Assembly: GCF_010183535.1 (NCBI RefSeq)
Contig: NC_071328.1
Location: 12,214,001-12,278,000 of the forward strand
Direction: 5' to 3'
DNA from: Caenorhabditis remanei
Taxonomy: Eukaryota > Nematoda > Chromadorea > Rhabditida > Rhabditidae
DNA: 64,000 bases
Shown: positions 56,801-64,000 of the stretch, piece by piece
Layout of the letters: every line of letters starts with the position of its first letter
How positions within the stretch are numbered: position 1 is the stretch's first letter
Made by a program: the position numbers and the translations under genes
Notes under the pieces: generated by a model
What the model saw: only the letters and a program-made list of their open reading frames with translations
Told to the model about the DNA's origin: nothing
Database searches by the model: none

Positions 56801-59598
56801 GTATTTTTTCATACTGTACGACGTCTTCAAATGTGAGAATTTCATCATTGGACAGATATATTACTTTTGGTTTTTACCTTACTTTCCCAGTTCACCTGTT
56901 TTAAAAACCTTGAATCTCAAACACCTACGAAGCTAGCAATTATCTTTTAACTAAAAAAAAAAGTACTTTTCAACAAAAGTCAAACAAAACATTTCAGTCC
57001 TCCACCTGGAACTTCTCACCAACTGGGGAATGGACGGATTGATTGGGTTGACTGGAATGGAATTGGTTGATGATCGCAACCAGTTAATCGATGAATCTCA
57101 GTTTACAGTCGTCACTTCAGATGGAAACAAGGAGCAGACTGCGAAGTGAGTGGTTTTATTCAGAATGGATTCTGATTCCTTTCCCGTCCCCACAATTCTT
57201 AATTTCCAGACTGTTCAATGGCCGTAACCTAACACGTGACCCACAAGACATGTGGCTTGTTGACTTTGATTCCAAGAAACCAGTCACCATAACAATTACT
57301 TTCCATGAAATTGTTGCCCTAAAAGCAATCTCAATCTGGAATTATAACGCGAGTTTCGAGATGTCATACGCTGGAGTCAAGGCATCAAAAATCTATGTAA
57401 ACGGGAAGTTATTCAAGAATATTGTTTTCCGAAAAGCCACTGGATTCGTCTATTTTGATTACGTTCAAGATATTGTTCTGGATCCAAATATGACGGAAAA
57501 TGAGCATGTGCCAAAGGGAATCAGTCAGAGTATCGGAGGGTGTAAGTGGAATTATTGATAAAACATATTATCACGACACGCTGCGTACAACCGCGCTCTA
57601 CCGAAACCGAAGAAAATTGTGTACGAAATTAAGAGACTCAGAGAAAAATAGACATTGTTCAAGGGAATTTCGGTAGAGCGCAGTTGTAAGAACTGTGCCG
57701 AGCTAATAAGTATGTGAAGCGGAGGAGGAGAAAAGATGCTGATGAAAATGAAAGTTTCACAGCGGATATCTCAAAAACCAAGAGTGATATCAAAAAACGG
57801 TCAACTACAAAAATGTGTAAAATTTTATGTTTTTAATTAATTAATCACTTTTTAATAGCTGTAAAAAGTTTTGAGATAATTGACTTTAAAGATAGATACC
57901 AATATTAGAGATGTGGACGACTTGAAAAGGCTTATCTAAGCGCAACCACAAAGCAATTAATTAATTTTACGTGTAAAATTTTATGAGTATTATAATTATT
58001 CGACAACTTTTTTGTAGCAACATCCCTAGAAAGTTATGAGTGAGCAAAGTCTCATTTCCAGTCGCTCAGTTTAGAAAGCGAATATCTCAATACCTAAGAA
58101 CACTATCAAAAAGTAGTCAATTAACAAAACATGGCTCACATTATGTTGATAATTTTTGTAGTTGACTGCTATTCTGTAACTATTCTAGTTTCTGAGATAC
58201 ACCTGTTCAAATATACTTTCATCTCCCTTTTTTCACGGCGCTTTTCAAGTAATGCAATTAAAAAATTATCAATTAAAAAGCCATGGATTCTAACATTTCC
58301 TTACTATTTTTATAAAATTAAAATCATCATTCATGTTTCAGTCGTCTTCCAAATCCGGCTCCTCTCCACTTGGGGTGACGAGTTCTACATTGGACTCAAT
58401 GGAATCGAGTTGTATAATCGGAAGGGAGAGCTAATTAAAGTTCGAGAGAATAGTAAGCGTTCCCTAAGACAGATACATTCAAATCAATCAATAATTTCAG
58501 ATCTGGCAGCATTCCCAGAGAGTGTCAACATCCTTCCGAATATCAAGAATGACTTGAGAACTTCCAATAATTTGATCACTCCGCCGAATGATACTGATAT
58601 GTGAGTAATAGCAATTGCGCTCTATCGAGTGGTTCGGTAGAGCGCACTTGCCAAACTGATGACCGTGAGACTTTTCAGCGCCAAACACATGTGGCTGACT
58701 GCTCTTCTTCCCAATCGATGTGCTCGTGTCTTTTTCGTATTTGACGTTCAAACGTACATCTCCAAAATTGTGATCTACAACTACCGTAAAACTCCGGACC
58801 GTGGTGTCAGACATATTTCGGTGAGTTTTTCGGTGAGACACTGAGTCAAAAGTGACATTTGATTAAGTAGATCAAATTTGGGGCTACTTTTTTGTAGATC
58901 ACAATTTTTTGATAGCTGTTTAAGGTTTGGAGATGCGCTTATGGAAACCAAGAAAAGATACGCTCTATGGAAGAGAAAATGTGGTTTTACATCAAAATAA
59001 CCGGAAAACTCCATTTTTGACGTTAAAAACTATTCAAAACCTAATTTTTATGTCAGAAATCACATTTTTAGCAAAAATACAGTTTGGCCGAGAAGGTCTT
59101 GGTCAATGTGCACCGCTGTTAGAATGGATACCAGGGCTCGATCCCGCTTGTGGTCAATTTCTTTAATTTTTAGTGTTTTCTGTTTTTAGTTTATTTTATC
59201 CTGTGAATCAAAATTGGGTCTCTATTTTTGTAGTTGACAAATTTTTACTAGCTCCGCCCACTTTTGAGATATGCGCCTTTAAAGAACAAGACGTAAAGAG
59301 CGTGCCCTCAGCATTGGTTATCTTCAAAGGCGCATATATCAAAAGTGGGCGGAGCTATCAAAAGTATGTCAACTACAAAAATAAAGAACTAGGTTTGATC
59401 TGCCACTTCATAAAGAAACTTATAACGCTGTGTCCATTCATAATCCTACTAGACACTCCCGAAATTTTCCATTTTCAACTTTAAATAGCGTTAAGTTTTC
59501 AGGTAACCGTCGACGACCTGATCATTTTTTCCGGAGAAGTTCCAGAAAGTACCGAGACAATCACTGGAAAGCTGGAAATTAATTTGATGGATCTTTAA
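53833..59598 (+). CDS. KATNIP (KIAA0556) homologue, katanin-interacting ciliary protein
   Basis: Eleven exons: 53833-53936, 54917-55049, 55158-55337, 55395-55532, 56050-56305, 56998-57145, 57210-57541, 58342-58452, 58501-58600, 58679-58820, 59503-59598; 579 residues. After an acidic N-terminus (EEVDEENDD) come three copies of the KATNIP module: LELRLLSNWGDPNYIGLNSV (near 47), LHLELLTNWGMDGLIGLTGM (near 270) and FQIRLLSTWGDEFYIGLNGI (near 432). Each is followed by MWCAK, DMWLVDF or KHMWLTALLP and an IWNYNAS-like strand. This domain (DUF4457) is diagnostic of KIAA0556, which binds microtubules and katanin at the ciliary base and is mutated in human Joubert syndrome. The human protein is far longer (about 1,600 residues), so this is a compact version. 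All phases agree. Confidence 0.85.
54090..54390. repeat. Family C palindromic element, copy 3, in KATNIP intron 1
   Basis: Shares TGACAACCTGTAACTTTCAG, CTACAAAAAAAGGTCAACT, GTGCTATTTTTGCTC and CACTGTCAAAGTTTGCCATT with 20933-21376. Confidence 0.65.
56481..56740. repeat. Family B palindrome plus GACGCAGAG hairpin in KATNIP intron
   Basis: AAAAAGTTGTCAACTACAG faces TTAGTTGACAACATTTCGAT; next to it GAAGAGACGCAGAGAATCG faces TTTCTCTGTGTCTCTCCTC. Confidence 0.6.
57568..57707 (+). mobile_element. 140-bp inverted-repeat element (MITE), family A copy 4, in KATNIP intron
   Basis: TTATCACGACACGCTGCGTA then CAACCGCGCTCTACCGAAA at the left; TTTCGGTAGAGCGCAGTTG and GTGCCGAGCTAATA at the right, with the shared core GAGACTCAGAGAAAAATAG. 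Confidence 0.8.
58612..58651. repeat. Short GCGCTCTATCGA hairpin in KATNIP intron 9
   Basis: CAATTGCGCTCTATCGA faces TTCGGTAGAGCGCACTTG inside a 78-bp intron, so it makes up half of it. Confidence 0.6.
58985..59235 (+). repeat. tRNA-derived (SINE-like) dispersed repeat, copy 2, in KATNIP intron 10
   Basis: Shares about 230 bp with 7530-7760. TTTGGCCGAGAAGGTCTTGG resembles a tRNA-Leu/Ser A box and GGGCTCGATCCCGC, about 50 bp later, is a good B box. A T-rich tail follows (TTTCTGTTTTTAGTTTATTT). Confidence 0.55.
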
Positions 59599-60708
59599 AG
59601 TGGAAAACGTTTATAATGCAAGTGTAGAACCGGTTCGAAAAACTTTGTGATTGTGGTTTTTTTTCTGAAATGAAGTGTATATTTTTTTGTTTTTTTTCCA
59701 GATTATGACTCAAAATCTTAGAACCTTTAAGAAAATAATGGTATATACTTCAAAAACACAAAGAAAAAGCTGTAAATTAATTATAAAAAATAATGATGGT
59801 TTTTCATGCGCCAGAACATCTCACTCTTTAAGTTTAAGGCTAGAAGAGCTATCAAAAAGCTGTCAACTACAAAAATGTGTAAAATTTTATGGTTAACATT
59901 TTTGTAATTGGTCGCTTTTTAATAGATGTAAGTAGTTTTGAGATAATTGACTTAAAAGATAGATCTCTAGATTAGAGATGTACAAGATGCTTGTCTTTGA
60001 AGATGCGTATCTCAAAATCTAGAAGAGTTGTCAAAAAGCTGTCAACTACAAAAATGATTTACAAACTATTTTCAACATTTTTGTAGTTGACAACTTTTTG
60101 ATACCTGCTCAAGTTTAAGAGATACACGCCGTCAAACTTAATGAACATAGATACAGAGATATGAGAGACGCAGAGAAGCAAGAGTGTCTGATCTCCCTGT
60201 GTACTCTCTTCTTAAGGTATCAGTCAATCCTCCCAAGATCTCCGAAGATCTCAAAATTTTAGATCTCTTCATAATCTTTCTCTTTTATCTCAAAATTCAG
60301 AAGAGTCATCAAAAAATCGTCAACTACAAAAATGAAGTTACAGTAATCCTGGACACCTCAACTCATTCTTCAAGTTCCCTTAATCCTTTTCTCCACCACT
60401 TCATTTTTCTAGTTCTTCTTCTTCTTCTTCATTTTCTTCTCCTTTCCATCTCCATCTAAAATTGTGTCAACGTTCTCCCCTTTGGCGCACAACTCGCCCC
60501 CTCTCTCTTCTCACTTCCCCGTGCTTCTTCTTCTCTTTTCTCTCTCTCCGTTATCTTCAAAAACTATTTCATTCAACTGATAACCTCTCTCCCAAAATAC
60601 ATAAATTTCTGCTTGGGGAAAGAGAAAGAAAATCAATAGATAAGGCAGTATGAATCTACAGAACACAATCACGAATTGCACGTTATTTGTCAAGTGAGAG
60701 GAGACAGA
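59599..60708. other. Intergenic, KATNIP to AXH gene
   Basis: Holds family B palindromes (59825-59960 and 60003-60128) and a GACGCAGAGAAGC hairpin near 60165-60215. The last 250 bp is pyrimidine-rich and should include the AXH-gene promoter. No further exon is supported. Confidence 0.4.
60003..60128. repeat. Family B palindrome, representative unit
   Basis: TGCGTATCTCAAAATCTAG ... AGCTGTCAACTACAAAAATG facing CATTTTTGTAGTTGACAACT ... GAGATACACGCC. Confidence 0.7.
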
Positions 60709-63428
60709 ATGAACATGAATTTTGCTCCTTCCAATCAGATGCTCAATCCGGATTTGATACAACTGCTGTTGGCTAATCAGGCGGCTAATGCGAACTTATA
60801 TAACCCGTTGTTAGCGCCTCCTATGATGCTGGCATCACTGCCAACTCCATTGATACAAGCGGTGAGTTTTGAATTTTAAAGTTTGAAAATAGTCTGACTA
60901 GGGAAGATCATGGAGCCACTTTAGAGTTATAGGACGTGTTCTATATCATTCGAAAGCTGAAAAAAACGTTGATTCTAAATATATATTCCGGTTTTGCCCT
61001 CGAGGTCTGGTATTCGAGAAAAATGAGGTCAAAGTTCGGACCGCTGACAAGTCATTACCGTACAGTCAATACCTTATGTCTCTGAGATAATGGCTTGTGA
61101 GTGATCCAAACTTTGACCTTTTTCTCTCGGATACTAGGTCTCAAGGGCAAAAACTGAATATATATTTAGAATCAGCGTTTTCTCAGCTTTCGAATGATGT
61201 AGGACACGTCCCATAACTTGAAACTGACTCCGTGACCTTCCCTAGTGAGAGACTGCAGAGAAGCTAGAATGTCTGAGTTCTCTGCACCATCTTTCTCTCA
61301 TTTCGTTTACTTCCATAGCATAATTTTTACAATTTCAGCCTCTCCCTCCTCCACCTCAGCCATTCCAATTCCTACAACCACTCCCACTACCAATCCCATC
61401 TGCTCCTCCAATCCTCCCACCCATCTCCACTCCACTCTCTCCAACTCCTCTTCTCTTTCCGACGGCAACTCCAAAAGTAGAAGAACCAACCATCAAAACC
61501 GAGCCATGTGATCATCAACCATCCACATCTGGAACTGAATCCTCGATTCCATTCGAAATGGGATCAATCCCCACTTCCACCTACTACCCGACTCATTTCA
61601 TGCGTGGAACTCAACTTCACGTGCCTAATGGAGGCATCAAGAAAGTCGAGAACTTATCTTCTGATGACTTCTTGAAATGCGCTCCTGACTCGGATGATGC
61701 CATTGTGAATGCGTCGATAGTGAGAGACATTAGAATACATTGTGGAAGTGTGACAATCGTTTTTGAGGTTGGAAAGGAGAAACAGCAGGTGAGAAATTGA
61801 CTAGAATTGGAGAGTGGGCTCTGGTGTTAGAGATCACAGAATTGAGGTGTAATTTGTTAAAATGAATAGAGCAGACCTAGATCTTTAATTTTGTAGTTTG
61901 ATAACTGTTCTAGTTTTGGAAATACGCGCTTTTGAAGATTGGTGGCCGATAAAGGACGGGACTGACTTCATTTGATTATTTCTTTTCAGGGAGCAAGAGA
62001 ATCAAAAAGTTGTCAACTACAAAGTACAGTACATAAAGTGTTGCATAATTTATTTTAATTTTTTTAGACAACATCTGAAAATTTTTACTTGCTTTAAAGC
62101 TATGCGCCTTTAAAGATGATGATCTTGGGGGCGCCGCGAGAGCAGAGACTTTGGACAATCACAACTAATCAGGAATCGTTTGCACAAAAAAGTGGTCAAC
62201 TATTAAATTATAGCTCTTGAAATTTAAAATATTTTATTAGTTCAAAACTTTTTGTTAGCTTTTTTGGTTTTCGAGATACTCGTCTTCCAAGAAGACAACT
62301 TGAAACGACGGAGAAGCTAGCTTGCTGGAAACCGCTGAGAAAACGCAACTGCTTGCACCGCACACTGTATCTGAAATAGTTCTGAAACGCAACAACACAA
62401 AATAAGAAAAAAACGCGAATCGTTTATTGAAAGGTGTTCTCATAACTTATGGATTGTACTCAATCGGGAGATTCTTACGACGAACCATACCGTCTCCTTG
62501 GAACCATTCACGACGGAACTGCTTGGCGGCACCATCCGGAGTGTTGGTCCATTCAACAGTAATACGATCGTTGTTGGTGTCTTCTTGTCCGAAAGCGAAG
62601 GCATCGCAGGAAACAGCCAAGAGAACAGCCTCCTTTGGGTCGAGAACTCCGCATGGTGGGTCGACTCCAAGTCTCTTCATGTTGGTCGTCTTGATTCCGT
62701 ATCCAATACGACGAGCCGACGAGTTGATCACCTTGATGTGATAAGTGTGCTTATCATCATAAGGGGCATTGAACACGATCTTGGTTCCCGGCTGGGTTTG
62801 GATGTCTCCTGGTGGGACGGATTGAGCCATGACGATTTCTAAGCTTGGTGTTGCTTATGGATTTTCTAGTGGAATCGTCCCAGCCTTTATACGGAATTCT
62901 TATCAGTGCCCCAGATCTAGTGTGCCAGAAACCCCGTGTCTTCTGAAACGTGTACACGTTTTTAAATACTAATATTCTTTTTTTGCAGGTTTCACTGAAA
63001 TGTCAAATCGAACACCCGTTCTTCGTGCTTGGCAAAGGATGGAGCAGCTGTAATCCGCGAAAAACTGGAGAGAACTATGGATTGGATTGCGAACTTTTGG
63101 TGGTAAACCCAATTTTTTAATTTTAGAGCTTCTATAGTTGTTAATTTCAGATAGGCAATGTTTGTGTGGTTCTGACGCGCGAAGAAGACGAAAAAACTGC
63201 TTGTGCGGTTGATATTGTGACTGCTCAACGGGATTTAGAGTTGTTTAATCAATGTGCGGCACTTAGAGAAGACCTTGTTGAAGTTTATTATGAGGTTACA
63301 CTGATTGAAATCTAAACTTGTTAAAAAATAATTGATTTCAGCACGTGTCCGGACGAGTTTCTGCACCACCCGAACGGACATTGACGAATCCACCGGTTTT
63401 TTCGCGGGAAAGACGATATTCGGAATAA
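60709..63428 (+). CDS. AXH-domain protein, ataxin-1-like
   Basis: Five exons: 60709-60861, 61339-61788, 62989-63102, 63151-63294, 63342-63428; 315 residues. The N-terminal third is Asn/Gln/Leu/Pro-rich ([18 protein letters not shown], then a long Pro/Leu stretch) and contains IKTEP, a SUMO-site-like motif. The AXH domain runs from about residue 150 to 290: [85 protein letters not shown] domains of ataxin-1 and HBP1 bind RNA and transcription factors such as Capicua, and act in the nucleus as corepressors. I recall a similar gene next to bli-4 in C. elegans (K04F10.1), but am not certain. Intron 2 (61789-62988) contains an entire sperm-protein gene on the other strand. Confidence 0.8.
60898..61245. 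mobile_element. Palindromic MITE in AXH-gene intron 1, family D copy 2
   Basis: Ends CTAGGGAAG and CTTCCCTAG; arms TATAGGACGTGTTCTATATC ... CCCTCGAGGTCTGGTATTCG against CGGATACTAGGTCTCAAGGG ... GACACGTCCCATAA. About 348 bp; relative of 33090-33400. Confidence 0.75.
62423..62428 (-). terminator. AATAAA polyadenylation signal of the MSP gene
   Basis: AATAAA 19 bp after the stop, giving the very short 3' UTR typical of MSP genes. Confidence 0.65.
62447..62830 (-). CDS. Major sperm protein (MSP)
   Basis: Single-exon frame of 127 residues, the canonical MSP length, from ATG at 62828-62830 to TAA at 62447-62449. It starts [15 protein letters not shown] and contains [58 protein letters not shown] and the [20 protein letters not shown] signature, all hallmarks of the family. 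MSP polymerises to drive amoeboid sperm motility and, when released, signals oocyte maturation. It is expressed only in spermatogenesis. The gene lies wholly inside intron 2 of the AXH gene, on the opposite strand. MSPs are a large family, so no number is assigned. Confidence 0.95.
   Translation of the reverse strand: MAQSVPPGDIQTQPGTKIVFNAPYDDKHTYHIKVINSSARRIGYGIKTTNMKRLGVDPPCGVLDPKEAVLLAVSCDAFAFGQEDTNNDRITVEWTNTPDGAAKQFRREWFQGDGMVRRKNLPIEYNP
62886..62918 (-). promoter_or_regulatory. MSP promoter: TATA box, GATA site and AGATCT element
   Basis: On the minus strand, in order toward the gene: AGATCT (62913-62918), CTGATAAG (62899-62906), TATAAA (62886-62891), with the ATG at 62830. AGATCT and GATAA are the two elements described as conserved in transcribed C. 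elegans MSP genes, so this copy should be active. Confidence 0.75.
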
Positions 63429-63704
63429 ATTGTTTTCTTAGGAATAAATATTTAACATTTTTACAACATATTCTTTACAAATCCTAACCAAAATTCCACA
63501 ATTTCAGCACAGACAGAATTTTCAGCGAAAATACATTGCGCGTAAATTCCGGCGCCTTTCGTGCAATTAACCGTGAGAGTGTTTGCGGGCCATCCGCCAC
63601 TTGTGACTCGTCTCTATTTCTTTGTTTCTCCTGCTGCCTCGCTTGGCTTCTGACGGCGTTCTCACATCGACAAACACATCTGAAAGAAGACGTCGATAAC
63701 ACAA

Positions 63705-64000
63705 ATGCCCGAACCAATTCTCAAAAAGTGCTTCAACTGTCGCATCTTTCTTCCTGATGATGCTGTCAAGTTCGTTTAAAATTTTTTCGATTTTCAGTCT
63801 CTAAAAGTCAATTTTTCAGTACATCTCAATGCCAGAAGTGCCAAAAAAACGAAGCAAAATATGGAGTGGTAAGAAAAGATGATTTATTTTGATCGGAATA
63901 GCAAAAAAATCTTTTCTAGCCGGGAACATGCCAATACTGCAAGCTGAACGCGGCATTCCACGACCAGAAGTGTGTTTGGTGTTCACATGCCGAGAGAAAA
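63705..64000 (+). CDS. FAM76-like Cys-rich protein, 5' part
   Basis: Three exons so far: 63705-63769, 63820-63868, 63920 to the window end; phases agree (65 nt, 49 nt, then phase 0). The start reads MPEPILKKCFNCRIFLPDD, then CQKCQKNEAKYGV and PGTCQYCKLNAAFHDQKCVW followed by CSHAERK. Spaced CxxC pairs and CQYC..AAF..KC..C match the N-terminus of FAM76A/B, a nuclear-speckle-associated family of poorly known function. The rest of the gene, expected to contain a coiled coil, lies beyond 64000. Confidence 0.7.

Overview
The window is nuclear DNA from a nematode of the genus Caenorhabditis, and not C. elegans itself. The introns are short with TTTTCAG acceptors, the intergenic DNA is AT-rich and full of palindromic repeats, and the proteins are recognisable worm orthologues: hnRNP K (hrpk-1), FoxF (let-381), a blisterase/proprotein convertase with alternative 3' exons (bli-4), a MUT-2/RDE-3 nucleotidyltransferase, major sperm protein and a WSN-domain protein. 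From memory, let-381, hrpk-1, bli-4 and mut-2 lie close together on C. elegans chromosome I, so this is probably the syntenic block of a relative such as a C. briggsae-group species. The species call is inference. All exon models were built by hand from GT/AG sites with every phase checked; no transcript or database evidence was available.

Layout. 1-315: 3' end of a chemoreceptor-type gene. 820-2821 (+): hrpk-1, convergent with let-381 (3536-6472, -). 8388-8967 (-): small secreted Lys-rich protein gene with GATA sites upstream. About 1 kb of that locus (8614-9621) is copied at 10988-11995, and a 72-bp minisatellite lies between the copies. 12553-13276 (-): acidic Thr/Glu/Pro-rich, probably GPI-anchored secreted protein. 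13277-31241: an 18-kb stretch with no gene I can support, filled with palindromic repeats and TIR elements, including an 840-bp element with 26-bp perfect termini.

31242-42308 (+): bli-4, with a shared protease core (exons 1-7) and six candidate C-terminal tails, all joined in phase 0. Tails d and e are single-exon predictions with weaker acceptors. 42550-44495 (-): mut-2, convergent with bli-4 and divergent from the APC8/CDC23 gene (44794-47334, +). 47597-49113 (+): an unrecognised acidic/coiled gene. 49512-52469 (-): a WSN-domain membrane protein whose reading frame holds two in-frame TAG triplets. 53833-59598 (+): KATNIP (KIAA0556) homologue. 60709-63428 (+): AXH-domain (ataxin-1-like) gene carrying an intronless major sperm protein gene (62447-62830, -) inside its third intron. 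63705-end (+): start of a FAM76-like gene.

The genes are mostly independent housekeeping or developmental units and not a pathway. The themes that stand out are alternative 3' exons in bli-4, nesting of a sperm gene, recent local duplications, and a heavy load of inverted-repeat elements sitting in introns, some touching splice sites.
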